DNA of 64,000 bases from Asanoa ishikariensis (GCF_900107455.1 NZ_FNQB01000003.1:1302001-1366000); one strand, 5' to 3'. Counted from the stretch's first letter, positions 24,948 through 34,865 are shown. Numbers and translations are program-made. The notes: a model not told the origin generated them from the sequence alone.

Positions 24948-26198
24948 ATGCGTCGTCCCGCGTTCCTGACCGCCACGCTCACCGTGCTCGCCGCGGGCGT
25001 CGTGGCCGTGCTCGGCAGCAGTCCACCCGCATCCGCCGCGCTGCCGACCGCCGCCGTGGCGCTGGGCGACAGCTTCGTCAGCGGTGAGGGTGCCGGCAGC
25101 TACCAGGCCGTGACCGACCTCAACGGGGTCGCACAGGGCTTCCCCGGTTGGTCGGCGGCCAACAACAACGCCTTCTTCTGCCACCGTTCGGCGAACGCGT
25201 CGATCCAGCAGGCGGCGCTGCCGGGCATCTCCGCCCGGTTCAACCTGGCCTGCTCCGGCGGGCAGCCCTTCGACATCGCGTCGGCCTCGGCCAGCCGGGC
25301 CAAGGGCCGCACCGTGGCCTCCCAGCTCGACCAGTTGCGGGCCGTCGCGCAGACCCACGACATCGACCTGGTCATGATCGGACTGGGCTCCAACAACAGC
25401 CAGTTCACGTTCGGCAACGTCGCGGAGAAGTGCGCCAACCGGTTCATCGCGGACGCCTGGACCGGCTGGTGGGAGTTCTGGGCCTACATCAACGGCCCGG
25501 TCGAGCAGGCTCCCTGCGCGACCAGCGACCTGGCCACGGACGCCCAGCTCACGGCGGCCACCGCCGAGACGCTGGCCGCCGTGCGGCAGATCGTCACCAC
25601 CGTCCGGCAGATCGACCCGGACGGGCAGCACCGGATCGTGCTCCAGGACTACACCAACCCGCTGCCGTTCGACCTGGCCCAGCGCTTCTGGACCGAGGAC
25701 GGGCGGGCCGACGACCGCGACAAGTTCCGGGAGCTCGGCGCCGAGCGGTACGCGGCCGGCTGCCCGATCCACCGGGCCAGCCTCGCCGCCGGCCATTGGT
25801 TCTCCGGGGGCCTCGGCACGATCGTCCGCACCGGACAGTCGACGCTGAGCGCCGAGTTCCCGGGCGAGGACATCGTCTACCTCAACGTGCAGCGCGCCTT
25901 CGACGGTGCGCGGCTCTGCGAGACCGACGCGAGCCCGACCGGGGCGCTGGCCACCCCGATCCGGCTGCAGGACGGGCCGACCGGCGTGCCGGTGACGAGC
26001 CTGTCCGGCAAGGACAAGATCGCGATCCAGCGCATCGCCAACGCCTGCGCCACGTACTTCCAGACGTGCCAGGAGTCCTGGCACCCGAACGCCGCGGGCC
26101 ACCAGGTCCTCGGCCAGTGCCTGGCCGCCGCGGCGACGACCGCCAACCGGACCGTCGCGTGCGTACGGCAGGCGGACGGGCGCATCGCGTTCAGCTAG
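24948..26198 (+). CDS. Secreted SGNH/GDSL hydrolase
   Basis: A 416-residue exported esterase/lipase-like protein. The signal peptide covers about residues 1-31 (cleavage after ASA). Block I is ALGDSFVSGEG with Ser42, block III GLGSNNSQF, and block V SWHPNAAGH with His379. Seven or more cysteines suggest disulfides outside the cell. Start ATG 24948 has GGAGG four bases upstream; an in-frame ATG at 24930 lacks one. Family members deacylate lipids or polysaccharides. It converges with the AfsR-like gene, overlapping by 8 bases. Confidence 0.87.
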   Translation: MRRPAFLTATLTVLAAGVVAVLGSSPPASAALPTAAVALGDSFVSGEGAGSYQAVTDLNGVAQGFPGWSAANNNAFFCHRSANASIQQAALPGISARFNLACSGGQPFDIASASASRAKGRTVASQLDQLRAVAQTHDIDLVMIGLGSNNSQFTFGNVAEKCANRFIADAWTGWWEFWAYINGPVEQAPCATSDLATDAQLTAATAETLAAVRQIVTTVRQIDPDGQHRIVLQDYTNPLPFDLAQRFWTEDGRADDRDKFRELGAERYAAGCPIHRASLAAGHWFSGGLGTIVRTGQSTLSAEFPGEDIVYLNVQRAFDGARLCETDASPTGALATPIRLQDGPTGVPVTSLSGKDKIAIQRIANACATYFQTCQESWHPNAAGHQVLGQCLAAAATTANRTVACVRQADGRIAFS

Positions 26199-29073
26199 CT
26201 GATCGGCGCTGGCCCTCGCCGGGTGGCGGGGGCCAGCTCTGGTCACCATGTTCCAGGTCCGTCAGCCGCCTGCGCACCGCGTCGACGTCCAGGTCGTTGT
26301 CGCGGTCGCTGTCGGGAAGCTCGGTCAGGATGCTCAACGCCTGTTGCCAGGCCTCGCGGGCCGGGTCGCCGCTGTCCGCGGCACGGTGGGCATCGCCGAG
26401 TCGCACCAGCGTGCCCGCCTCGTAGAGGCGGGCACCCAACTCCTTGAACAGGTCGATGGCGCGCTGGAAGCTGGCGATCGCCGGTTCCTGTTGCCCGAGG
26501 TGATGCTGGGCGAGGCCGATCGTGTCCCAGGTCATCGCCTCGCCGTCCACATTGCCGAGTCGCTGGTTGAGGGTCTGCGCGCGCAGGCTGTGCGCGAGAG
26601 CGTCGTGATACCGGCCAAGGCGGATCTCGCACCATCCGGCGTTGTTCAGCGACTCGGCCTCACCCGCCGGGTGGTTGGCGGCGCTGTACAGCTCGTGGGC
26701 ACGGCGGACGTGCTCCAGTGCCCGCTCCGGCTCGTCGAGACGATCCCACCTGAACCCCATGTTCTGGTGGGTCTGGGCCTGTCCGACGAGGTCGCCGCGG
26801 CGGGCGTAGAGCTCCAGCGCCGCCGCGAAATGACGGTCGGCGTCGTCGTACGCGTGCAGCAGGACACTGGCGCCGGCCGTCGCACGGTGGGCGTACGCCT
26901 CGGCCACCGGCTCGCCGAGGTGGCCGGCTGCCCGTAAGGCCTCGTGCCAGGCGTCGATCCGGTCGTTCCAGATGACCTGCCGGTTCAGGTACGTGTCCAG
27001 CACCCACGCGATCTGCCAGGTGCGCTCGTGCCAGTCCGACGCGGCGGCTCGTCGTAGCGCCGCGAGCAGCGGGCGATGTTCGGCGTGCAGCCACGCCACG
27101 GCCGCGGGGCGATCGGGAAACTGTTCGGGGCGGGTGCCGGCCGCCGGCGCGTGGATCGGGACGGGAATCGGGTCGCGGGCCGGATGCGCGAGCCGGTCTG
27201 CCGCGTACCCGGTGTGCAGGTAGTGGTCGACGAGCCGTTCGGTGGCGGCGTCGCGCTCGCCGGGCGGCACCTCGCTCTCGGCGAGCTCGGCGGCGTAGGT
27301 GAACACGAGGTCGTGCCAGCCCCACCGGCCCGGAGTCCGTTCGACGAGCAGACTGATCCCCGCCAGCTCGGCCAGCAGCTTCCTGACCTGCGGCACCGGA
27401 ACGGCGGCGAGGCTGGCGGCCGCACGGGTGGAGATCTCGCCACGGTGGTTCAGACCCAGAAGCCGGAAGAGGTACGCCGCCTCGGGCGTGAGCGCCGCGT
27501 ACGACCAGGAGAACGCGGCCCGCAGCCGGCTGCCCGGATCGACGGAGTCCAGCGCGGCGCGGTGATCATGCGTCCCCGTCAGCTCGGCGGCGACCTGGGC
27601 CAGCGCGAAGCCGGTCTGCTGGGCGCGCGCCGCGACGACGCTGAGCGCGAGCGGCAGCCCGGCGCAGAAACCGATCACCCTCCCGGTGGCGTCCGGATCA
27701 GCGTCGACGCCTTCGGCGCCGAGCCGGTCGGCCAGGATCTCGCGCGCCTCGCGCCGGGTCATCACGTCGAGGATGACCGGGTCGGCACCGTCGCTGACGA
27801 CCAGGTCGGTGAGCAGGTCCCGGCTCGTGACGACGACCAGGGCGGTCGGGGTGCCGGGAAGCAGCCGGCGGACCTGGCCGCTGTCGCGGGCGTTGTCCAG
27901 CAGGATCAGCATCCGTCGGCCGGCGACCACGCTTCGGTAGAGGCCTAGCTGGGACTCGAGGGCGGCCGGGATCCGTTCGGCCGGAACCGCAAGGGCGTCC
28001 AGAAACCCTCGCACGACCTCGGCGGTCGTCACCGCGGCGCGGCCTTCGTCGAACCCCCGCAGGTCCACGTAGAGCTGCCCGTCCGGGAACCGATGGGCGA
28101 CCCGGTGCGCCCAGTGCACCGCCAGCGCTGTCTTGCCGACGCCCGCGGTGCCGGACACCGCCGACACCGCGACCGCCGTCGACTCCCCCGCCAGCAACGC
28201 GTCCAGGGCCGCGAGCTGCGGTTCGCGGCCGACGAAGCCGGCCAGGTCCGCCGGTAGCTGTGCCGGGGTCAGCCTGGTCGGCGCCTGCGCGGGCTCGCCC
28301 CGCAGGAGCTCCCGATGGAGAGCCTGCAGCTCGGGCCCCGGGTCGGTGCCCAACTCCTCCGCGAGTCGCGCCCTGGCCCGCGCGTAGTGGTCCAGCGCGT
28401 CGCCGGGGCGGCCGGCGGCTCGCAACACCCGCATGAGCGCCGCGGTGAGCGACTCCGCCCGCGGATAGTCGCCGACCAGGCTAACCAGCGGGCCGAGCAC
28501 CGCGCCGGCGTTTCCGACGCGAAGCTCGGCACCGGCCCACGCCACCGTCGCGTCGAGCCTCTCCTCCGCCCAACCGTCGCGCGTACGCGCGGCCCAACTG
28601 CCACTCATGCCGGCCAACGGGGTGCCGTGCCACTCGGCCAACGCCTCCCGGAGCAGCGTCGCCTGCCGGTCCGCCGGACAGCCCGGCGCTCTCGCCGCGG
28701 CCGTGAGCCGGCGGAACCGGAACAGGTCGACAAGCTCCGGATCGACGTCGAGGAGGTAGCCGCCGTCGGAGTGGACCAGCCGTGGCGGAGCCCCGCCGGC
28801 GTGCGCCGCGAGCACGCTGCGGACGTGGGCGACGTGGGCGCGCAACGCTCCGCGGGCATCCCGTGGGGGCGACTCGTCCCACAGCCGCTCGACCAGGACC
28901 TCCGAGGGCACGACGTGTCCAGGGTCCGCCAGCAGCGCGGCCAGCACAGCGCGTCGTCGTGGCTCGCCGGAGTCGACGGGCCGCCCGTCGACCACCAGCG
29001 CCACCGGCCCGAGGAGGCGATACCGCACCGTCTTCGTGAGCCCGTTGTGCGAGGTCGCGCCGCCTTTGGTCAT
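26191..29073 (-). CDS. AfsR/SARP-type regulator: BTAD, NB-ARC ATPase and TPR domains
   Basis: A 960-residue signalling regulator. An OmpR-like winged HTH (about 15-95) and a BTAD domain (about 105-255, ending GTDPGPELQALHREL) form the SARP DNA-binding unit. The NB-ARC/STAND ATPase has Walker A SGTAGVGKTA (about 308-315), a Walker B-like LILLDNARD and GLPLALSV. TPR repeats fill the last 300 residues. Start ATG 29073 has GGAG 5 bases upstream; longer forms run into divergent upstream DNA. Such proteins activate antibiotic or developmental genes when phosphorylated or ligand-bound. The target cluster is not evident. Confidence 0.9.
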   Translation of the reverse strand: MTKGGATSHNGLTKTVRYRLLGPVALVVDGRPVDSGEPRRRAVLAALLADPGHVVPSEVLVERLWDESPPRDARGALRAHVAHVRSVLAAHAGGAPPRLVHSDGGYLLDVDPELVDLFRFRRLTAAARAPGCPADRQATLLREALAEWHGTPLAGMSGSWAARTRDGWAEERLDATVAWAGAELRVGNAGAVLGPLVSLVGDYPRAESLTAALMRVLRAAGRPGDALDHYARARARLAEELGTDPGPELQALHRELLRGEPAQAPTRLTPAQLPADLAGFVGREPQLAALDALLAGESTAVAVSAVSGTAGVGKTALAVHWAHRVAHRFPDGQLYVDLRGFDEGRAAVTTAEVVRGFLDALAVPAERIPAALESQLGLYRSVVAGRRMLILLDNARDSGQVRRLLPGTPTALVVVTSRDLLTDLVVSDGADPVILDVMTRREAREILADRLGAEGVDADPDATGRVIGFCAGLPLALSVVAARAQQTGFALAQVAAELTGTHDHRAALDSVDPGSRLRAAFSWSYAALTPEAAYLFRLLGLNHRGEISTRAAASLAAVPVPQVRKLLAELAGISLLVERTPGRWGWHDLVFTYAAELAESEVPPGERDAATERLVDHYLHTGYAADRLAHPARDPIPVPIHAPAAGTRPEQFPDRPAAVAWLHAEHRPLLAALRRAAASDWHERTWQIAWVLDTYLNRQVIWNDRIDAWHEALRAAGHLGEPVAEAYAHRATAGASVLLHAYDDADRHFAAALELYARRGDLVGQAQTHQNMGFRWDRLDEPERALEHVRRAHELYSAANHPAGEAESLNNAGWCEIRLGRYHDALAHSLRAQTLNQRLGNVDGEAMTWDTIGLAQHHLGQQEPAIASFQRAIDLFKELGARLYEAGTLVRLGDAHRAADSGDPAREAWQQALSILTELPDSDRDNDLDVDAVRRRLTDLEHGDQSWPPPPGEGQRRSAS

Positions 29074-29215
29074 CGTGACTCCACACGGGACAGGCATTCG
29101 ACGAACGGCAATGTCGACAGATCCTAGCGGCCAGCTAGGGCTTTGTGGGTCTGCGAATGGCTGACCGGTAGCTCTACGGATCCGCTTGGCCACCGTCGCG
29201 TCAGACGCTTTCTCC

Positions 29216-29719
29216 ATGGCTGGTGCGGGTGGAGGGCGGCGGGTGCGGCGGTTGCGTCCCGGCGAGGTCGAGACGGTCGTCAAGGTCTTCGAGGGCATGT
29301 CGACGTGGTCGCGGTTCCTGCGCTACCACACCGCACTGCCCCGGCTCACCGGTGCGTACCGACGTGCCTTGACCGATGTGGACGGCAGTCGGCACGTGGC
29401 GTTGGTCGCCGAACGGCTCGACCACCGGGGCTGGCGCCCGGTGGGTATGTCCCGTCTCGTCACCGTACGCACGCAACCGACCCGCGTCGGCGAGATCGCC
29501 GTCGAGGTGGTCGACGCCGCGCATCGGCAGGGGTTCGGCGAGGACCTCGTGCGGCGGATCGTCGCCGAGGCCGCCGTCCTCGGACACGACCACGTGTACG
29601 CCTACGTCCTGCGCGGCAATGCGCCCATGCGGCTACTCATCGACAAGCTCTTCCCGGACGCGACCGCCGACGGCGAGCTGATCACGATCTCCACCGCTAG
29701 CCGCCGAGTCGGCGGATGA
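29216..29719 (+). CDS. GNAT family N-acetyltransferase
   Basis: A 167-residue protein of the acetyl-CoA-dependent GNAT fold. Motif A is probably VVDAAHRQGFGEDLVRRIVA (Q/RxxGxG/A), with a preceding strand VGEIAVEVV and a following DHVYAYVLRGNAPM. It starts at ATG 29216 after an unconvincing ribosome site. The acceptor substrate is unknown. It converges with the LAL gene, overlapping by 23 bases. Confidence 0.82.
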   Translation: MAGAGGGRRVRRLRPGEVETVVKVFEGMSTWSRFLRYHTALPRLTGAYRRALTDVDGSRHVALVAERLDHRGWRPVGMSRLVTVRTQPTRVGEIAVEVVDAAHRQGFGEDLVRRIVAEAAVLGHDHVYAYVLRGNAPMRLLIDKLFPDATADGELITISTASRRVGG

Positions 29720-32432
29720 GGTCGCGACGGGAACGCATGCCCAGTTTGCGGTAGACGTTGCCGAGGTGGTAGTCGACGGTGCGGACCGAGAGCAGCATCT
29801 GTTCGGCGATCTCCCGGCTTGTTCGCCCCTGCGCGGCGGCGTGGGCGATCCGCCACTCGTGCGGCGTCAGCGCGTCCGCGGCGGCAACGATGACCGGCGC
29901 GGCACCGGCCGACGGGGACAATTCGGCACGCGTCTGCTCGGCCCACACCGCGGCCCCCGCCGTCTCGAAGATGTCCAGCGCCGCCTCCAGATGGGTGCGG
30001 GCGCGGTGCCGTCGACGCGCGCGGCGCAGCCACTGCCCGTACCGCAGCAGTGTCCTGCCCCGCTCGAGTGGTGCGGGCACCTGGCCGGCGACGCGCAGCG
30101 CGGCCTCGAACGCCATCTCGGCGGTGGTGTCGTCGGCGAGGGTGGCCCGCGCGCGAGCGGCGACCGCCGCCGGCACCCGCCCGCCGGTGCGCGCCGCCGA
30201 CGCATCGAGCCGCGCCGCGACAGCGCGTGCCTCCTCGGTGTTCCCGGTCGCGGCGAGCGCCTCGACGAGGTCACCCTCGTGGGCGACCGCACCGCTGTCG
30301 ACCACCCCACCGGCGCGAAGCATCGTGTCCACCATGGTCAGTTCCGCCACCGCGTCCGGATAGCGGCCGGCCGCCAGGGCGGCGGCACCCAGCGCGCTGC
30401 GGGCGTACGCCTCGACTCCGAGGTGGCCGGGCGCGAGTGCGATCGCCTTTCTCGCGTGCGCTGCGCATTCCGGTGCGCCGCGGGCGGCCTCGACCCGGGC
30501 GAGGGCGACCGTCGCCTCGGCCGTGTTGACCGGCTGTCCCATGGCCTCGGCGAGCTCGACCCCTTCGAGCGCGTCCGCGTACGCGGCGGCAAGCCGGCCC
30601 AGCCGCAACTCGAGCTCGGCCCGCAACGGAAGCGCGTAGGCGAGCAGCGAGATGTCGTTGACCTCGCGGGCGCCGGCGACGTCGCGGTCGAACATCCGCC
30701 GCGCCTCGTCCCACCTCTCGATCCAGGTCAGGACCATCCCGGTCTCGGCGCACGACCCGTCGGAGCGCCGGGCCGCGCTGACGGGCATGGTGGCCAGCGC
30801 CAGCGGTGTCGCCTCGGGCAGCCCGGCGAGCACCTGCGCGTACGCGAGCCGCGCCGCGACCTTCGGGATCTTGTGGTCGCCGACGAGTGGATCCGCCAGC
30901 TCGTAGGCCCGGGAGCAGACCTGGAGCATTTGGGCGACGTCCCACCGCCGGTTCGGGGCGTTGACCAGCAGGCTTATCAGCCGGCCGGCGTGGGCGGGAG
31001 CGGTCGGCGCGAGCTGTTCCGCCGCGTCGAGCAACTCGTCGAAGATCTCGTCGATGTCGCCGCGCAGCGCGGCCAGGTAGGCCCGGTTGGCCAGCGCCTG
31101 GGCCCTGGTCCCGGGGTCGTCGCCGACCAGCAGGAGGGTCTCGCGGATCAGCCGTTCCGCGTGGTCGACGGCGCCGGATGAGATCCACAACGGGCATGCG
31201 GCGACCAGGCGGGCGGCGCTGAGTGCCTGGTCCGGAGTGAGCATGGCCGCCCGTTCCCAGGCGGCCGCCTCGGCGGCGACCCCGCCGCGACGGCTGGCGC
31301 GTTCGGCGGTTTCGGCAAGTGCCTGGGCCACGGCCGCGTCGGGGCCGGTCGCCGCCTGGGCGAGATGCCACGCCCGGCGGTCGGCGTCGAGCGGACCGGA
31401 GCACGCCCTGGCCAGCGCCGCGTGGGCCGCGCGGCGTCCGCCGGGTCCGCCCGACGCGTGCACGGTGGAGCGGACCAACGGGTGACGGAACTCGACGCTC
31501 TGGCCGGACACGCGGAGCAGGCCGAGCTCCGTCGCCGCGTCCAACGCGGCGACCGGCAGGTCCAGTTCCCGCAGCGCGCCCATGACCAGGTCCAGGGTGG
31601 CGGTCCCGGCGACCGCGCAGGTGAGCAGCGCGAGCCGCTCCACCGGGGTCAACGAGGAGATCTGGGCCGCGTACGCCCGTTCGAGCCGCTCGGTCGTCGG
31701 CATCGTGTCGCCGATGGGCACGCGGCCGGCCCGCTGGTCGTCGGTCATCGCCTGCGGGATCTCGCCGAGCGCGAGCGGGTTGCCGTTGGCCAGCGTGGTG
31801 AGCTGCTGGGTGACCAGCGGGGAGTCGACGCCGCCGCGGCGCAGCAGCTCGGCGGCGGACGACGCGTCGAGCCCGTCGAGGTGCAGCTCGGGGATCCCGG
31901 GTGCGGCGAACGCGGGGATGTCGCGGGTGGCGAAGACGAGCAGGACGGCCTCGGCGAGCAGCCGGCGTGCGGCGAAGAGCAACGCCTCGGCCGAGGCGCG
32001 GTCGAGCCAGTGCGCGTCGTCGACGATGCAGAGCAACGGCCCGGCCTCTGCGGCGGCGGCGAGCAGGGACAGCGTCGCCGCGTACACGGCGAATCTGTCG
32101 ACCGGCCCGACCGCGTCGGCCTGCGCCGTCGCCGCCTTGAACGCCGCGAGCTGCGAACCCGGCAGCTCGTCGAGGTGCGTCAGCAGGGGTCGGGTGAGGG
32201 CCGTCAGCCCCGCGAACGGCAGATCTGACTCGAACTCGACGCCCGTGGTCCGCGCGACCCGAAGGCCGGTAGCGTGCGCGGCCAGGTCGTCGAGCAGCGC
32301 GGTCTTCCCGATCCCGGCGGCGCCACGGATGACGACGACCCGGCTCGACCCGGCGCGCACGTCGTCGGCGAGCGCGGCCAGCATCCGCCGTTCGGCATCC
32401 CGGCCGACCAGCCCGATCCCGGCGGCCACCAT
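29697..32432 (-). CDS. Large LAL-type LuxR regulator with N-terminal AAA ATPase
   Basis: A 911-residue protein. An N-terminal ATPase has Walker A GAAGIGKT (residues 37-44) and LLCIVDDAHWLDRAS as Walker B. Long TPR-like helical repeats fill the middle (about 320-830), and a LuxR HTH ends the protein (about 850-905: LTPHEWRIAHAAAQGRTSRE, LLSVRTVDYHLGNVYRKLGM). LAL proteins are ATP-switch activators of catabolic or secondary-metabolite genes. Start ATG 32432 places the ATPase at the usual distance from the N-terminus. No ligand can be inferred. Confidence 0.92.
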   Translation of the reverse strand: MVAAGIGLVGRDAERRMLAALADDVRAGSSRVVVIRGAAGIGKTALLDDLAAHATGLRVARTTGVEFESDLPFAGLTALTRPLLTHLDELPGSQLAAFKAATAQADAVGPVDRFAVYAATLSLLAAAAEAGPLLCIVDDAHWLDRASAEALLFAARRLLAEAVLLVFATRDIPAFAAPGIPELHLDGLDASSAAELLRRGGVDSPLVTQQLTTLANGNPLALGEIPQAMTDDQRAGRVPIGDTMPTTERLERAYAAQISSLTPVERLALLTCAVAGTATLDLVMGALRELDLPVAALDAATELGLLRVSGQSVEFRHPLVRSTVHASGGPGGRRAAHAALARACSGPLDADRRAWHLAQAATGPDAAVAQALAETAERASRRGGVAAEAAAWERAAMLTPDQALSAARLVAACPLWISSGAVDHAERLIRETLLLVGDDPGTRAQALANRAYLAALRGDIDEIFDELLDAAEQLAPTAPAHAGRLISLLVNAPNRRWDVAQMLQVCSRAYELADPLVGDHKIPKVAARLAYAQVLAGLPEATPLALATMPVSAARRSDGSCAETGMVLTWIERWDEARRMFDRDVAGAREVNDISLLAYALPLRAELELRLGRLAAAYADALEGVELAEAMGQPVNTAEATVALARVEAARGAPECAAHARKAIALAPGHLGVEAYARSALGAAALAAGRYPDAVAELTMVDTMLRAGGVVDSGAVAHEGDLVEALAATGNTEEARAVAARLDASAARTGGRVPAAVAARARATLADDTTAEMAFEAALRVAGQVPAPLERGRTLLRYGQWLRRARRRHRARTHLEAALDIFETAGAAVWAEQTRAELSPSAGAAPVIVAAADALTPHEWRIAHAAAQGRTSREIAEQMLLSVRTVDYHLGNVYRKLGMRSRRDLIRRLGG

Positions 32433-32487
32433 CCGAGGATGGTCTCAACCCCCGAGCCACCCAACTATCGAAAACCCGACCGTCGCC

Positions 32488-33111
32488 TTAGTCCTGTTGC
32501 TCCTCGCGCGCCTGGCGGGCCATGCGGGCCTCGCGGGCGGCCAGGACCGCGCCCAGGCCCGGCTCGGCCACCTGCGGGCGGTAGAACTCGCCGGCGGAGG
32601 TGCGCAGCAGGAGCAACGACGGGATCAGCACGGTGAGCAGCTCGCCGGCGGTCAGCAGGCTGCGCACGACCGAGTACCAGCCGGGCAGCAGCCGCGACCA
32701 GGCCTCCTCGACCACGGGATCGGTGCCGTTGGTCGGCGAGAACTCCGGGTTGTTCGCGATGCCGACGCCGAGCAGGCACACCGCTGCCGCGGCGGCGACC
32801 CACACCGCGACCCGCGCGGCCGGCGAACGCCGCCGGATCGCGGCCGCCAACGCGCCGAAGACCACGATCACGCCGACCGCCACCACGACGTTGACGTTCA
32901 GCGCGCCGCGCATCTGCTCGACCCACACGTCCGCGTCGTCGACCGCCCGCTCCAGCAGGACCCGCAGCGCGCCCGGAGCGGCGTCGTCGAAGTTGCCGAT
33001 CGCGAGCCGGGTCGCGATCACGTCGAGCACGCCGAGGACGGCCGCGCCGGCCAGGAAGACGGACGCGATGGCGACCGGCCGCGGCGGCGGACCGCCAGGA
33101 TTCGTGGCCAC
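32488..33111 (-). CDS. Integral membrane protein, unknown
   Basis: A 207-residue protein with about four membrane helices (around VAIASVFLAGAAVLGVLDVI, NVNVVVAVGVIVVFGALAAA, VAVWVAAAAAVCLLGVGIAN and LLTAGELLTVLIPSLLLLRT) and a Gln/Glu-rich cytosolic tail ending AREEQQD. Start GTG 33111 is chosen for its strong GGAGGAGG site; an upstream ATG (33156) in frame lacks one. No family recognised. Confidence 0.7.
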   Translation of the reverse strand: MATNPGGPPPRPVAIASVFLAGAAVLGVLDVIATRLAIGNFDDAAPGALRVLLERAVDDADVWVEQMRGALNVNVVVAVGVIVVFGALAAAIRRRSPAARVAVWVAAAAAVCLLGVGIANNPEFSPTNGTDPVVEEAWSRLLPGWYSVVRSLLTAGELLTVLIPSLLLLRTSAGEFYRPQVAEPGLGAVLAAREARMARQAREEQQD

Positions 33112-33183
33112 GCTGTCGTTCCTCCTCCAGATGATCAAGGACGGCAGCGTACGCACGGCTCAGGATCCGGCACAATCCCTCAG

Positions 33184-33660
33184 GTGGCCATCGATGCTCA
33201 CCCGCCGCTGTGCGCGGAGTGCGGTTCCCGGCAGGCGCCGTTGAGCTGCGACGAGCTCTTCGAACGGCTGCTGGCGCTGGACCACTCCCGGCAACCGCCG
33301 TGGGGTCCGCTGCACGGTGTCGTCGTGTCGTGCTTCTTCCTGCAGCATCCCGCCCATCGGCTCGCCCCGCGGGGCAGGAAAGACGCGGGGTGGGCGTTCC
33401 TGCTCGCGTACCGGTCGGGCGGTCCGGCTGCTCTCGAAGCGGTGATCCACAGCGCCCGCCGGCGCAACTCCCACCGCAGCCACGCCGGCCCAGAGCTGTT
33501 CCACCCGGCTGTTCCGTTGCCCGAGCGCCCGGCGCCGACGAGTTTCGGCACCACCATCGCCGATGTGGCGGTGGACGGGAGTTTCCCGGCCGATGGCTAC
33601 GACCAGCGGGTCAGCGCCTGGGCTTCGGCCACGTACGCCGCCTGGACCGGGCCGTCGTGA
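33184..33660 (+). CDS. DUF5946-like zinc-ribbon protein
   Basis: A 158-residue soluble protein. Its N-terminus CAECGSRQAPLSCDELFERL has a CxxC and a later Cys, followed by LLALDHSRQPPWGPLHGVVV and SCFFLQHPAH, the pattern of the DUF5946 family (LH then QHP motif). It starts GTG 33184, divergent from the membrane protein gene with a 72-base spacer. Function unknown; the cysteines suggest metal binding. Confidence 0.6.
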   Translation: MAIDAHPPLCAECGSRQAPLSCDELFERLLALDHSRQPPWGPLHGVVVSCFFLQHPAHRLAPRGRKDAGWAFLLAYRSGGPAALEAVIHSARRRNSHRSHAGPELFHPAVPLPERPAPTSFGTTIADVAVDGSFPADGYDQRVSAWASATYAAWTGPS

Positions 33661-33687
33661 TCAGACGGAGGTCGCTCGGTCTGACCG

Positions 33688-34638
33688 TTACGGCAGCACG
33701 ACTAGTCTGCGGCCCCGCAAATCGGTGCGTTGCCAGGCCTTCTCGATGTCGCTCAGGGGGACCTTGACCACGTCGAAGGTCAGCGCTCCGGACTGCGCCC
33801 ACGTGACGACCTGGCCGTACACCTCCTGCATGGTCTGTGGGCCGAGTCCCTTGGCCGCGCCGTAGATCTCGACACCGGAGGTGCGCAGGCTCTCCGCGGC
33901 GAGAACGAGCCCGGCGCCGGCGGACTCGCCGATCTGGATCAGCCGGGTCGGCTTCGGGAACGCGAACGTCTGCGGCACCAGCGATCGCAGCAGGATCTCG
34001 GTGGGTCTGCCCCAGAGAAAGTCCAGCACGACGTCATAGCCATCGCCCTTGGCATCGAGGTACGCCTGCGCCAGCGCTTCGTCCGGTACGGCGGTGTTGA
34101 TCACCTCATCGACTTGCAGCTCACGCAGTTGGTCGTCGTCGCGGCCGGTCGCGATGATTCGTCCGGCGCCGAGCAGGCGGGCCACCTGCACCGCGAGTCG
34201 CCCCGCGACGCCGGTCGCGCCCTGCACGAGCACCGTCTCGCCCGGCACGAAGCCGGCGGCGGTCTTGATGGACATGCCGGTGATCGCCGTGCCCAGCACG
34301 GTGGCGATCGCCGGGTCGATGCCGTCCGCGATCGGCATGTAGGCGCCCTTGGGCACCACGGTCTTCTCGGCGAGCGCGCCGTACGGCCGGCGGGGGTTGC
34401 CGAACCCGACCAACGTGCCGTCCGGCAGTGCGCCTATGCCGTCGAAGGCGGGAATCGCCGGCAAATCCGCGATGTACTGCTGGCTCGCGTAGTGCGTGCC
34501 GGCCGCGATGCGCTTGTCGACGGTCTCGACCGCGACCGCCCTCACGTCGATGACCACCTCGTCCTCGCCGGCCACGGGATCCGGGAAGTCCTCGTAGCGG
34601 GGGATGCCTCCAAGCTCGTGCAGCACCGCTGCCTTCAT
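33688..34638 (-). CDS. Zinc-free quinone oxidoreductase-like alcohol dehydrogenase (MDR)
   Basis: A 316-residue medium-chain reductase. The GroES-like N-domain starts MKAAVLHELGGIPRYEDFPD. The NADP-binding Rossmann part has VLVQGATGVAGRLAVQVARL, the quinone-reductase AxxGxxGxxxxQ motif. Zinc ligands of classical alcohol dehydrogenases are absent. Start ATG 34638 has AGGAG 5-6 bases upstream and overlaps the stop of a 68-codon ORF (ATGA). It is divergent from a TetR gene with tet-like operators between, so it is the likely repressed target and may detoxify quinones or enones. Confidence 0.9.
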   Translation of the reverse strand: MKAAVLHELGGIPRYEDFPDPVAGEDEVVIDVRAVAVETVDKRIAAGTHYASQQYIADLPAIPAFDGIGALPDGTLVGFGNPRRPYGALAEKTVVPKGAYMPIADGIDPAIATVLGTAITGMSIKTAAGFVPGETVLVQGATGVAGRLAVQVARLLGAGRIIATGRDDDQLRELQVDEVINTAVPDEALAQAYLDAKGDGYDVVLDFLWGRPTEILLRSLVPQTFAFPKPTRLIQIGESAGAGLVLAAESLRTSGVEIYGAAKGLGPQTMQEVYGQVVTWAQSGALTFDVVKVPLSDIEKAWQRTDLRGRRLVVLP

Positions 34639-34841
34639 GACAGCTCCTGGCCGAAGAACGCCGCGATCCGGCGCTGCCATTTCGGCAGGAAGCGGGGAGG
34701 GCGAGCGGGCGAGTGGTGCGGGGCGTTGCGACCGTGGACCGCCGCGCCCTGGTGTCCGGCCGGCCGCTCGACATGCGCGGGCACTGCGGGAACGCGATGT
34801 GTCACCCGGTGCAGCACGCTGCGGAAGTTTGTCATCTTCAT
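34635..34841 (-). CDS. Possible small leader gene (68 aa) ahead of the quinone reductase
   Basis: A 68-codon frame from ATG 34841, preceded by GAGAGG and beginning four bases from the tet-like operator. It ends in a TGA that overlaps the reductase ATG by 4 bases. Third codon positions are mostly G/C, as in real genes. The peptide is basic and His/Pro-rich with no recognised family (ends WQRRIAAFFGQELS). It may be a small regulatory or leader peptide coupling translation to the reductase; it could also be untranslated leader. Confidence 0.4.
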   Translation of the reverse strand: MKMTNFRSVLHRVTHRVPAVPAHVERPAGHQGAAVHGRNAPHHSPARPPRFLPKWQRRIAAFFGQELS

Positions 34842-34845
34842 CGCC

Positions 34846-34864
34846 TCTCTATCGGTGATAGAGA
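34846..34864. promoter_or_regulatory. TetR-family operator 1 (tetO-like)
   Basis: TCTCTATC GGT GATAGAGA, perfect 8-base arms around a 3-base centre. It is strikingly close to the classical tetO core CTATCAxTGATAG. It lies between the TetR gene and the divergent reductase unit. Confidence 0.75.
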
Positions 34865-34865
34865 G

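Noticed and set aside
31582-33183. Extension of the DUF5946-like frame far upstream
   Set aside because: It runs antisense through the LAL regulator and a membrane-protein gene; the recognisable protein begins at GTG 33184.
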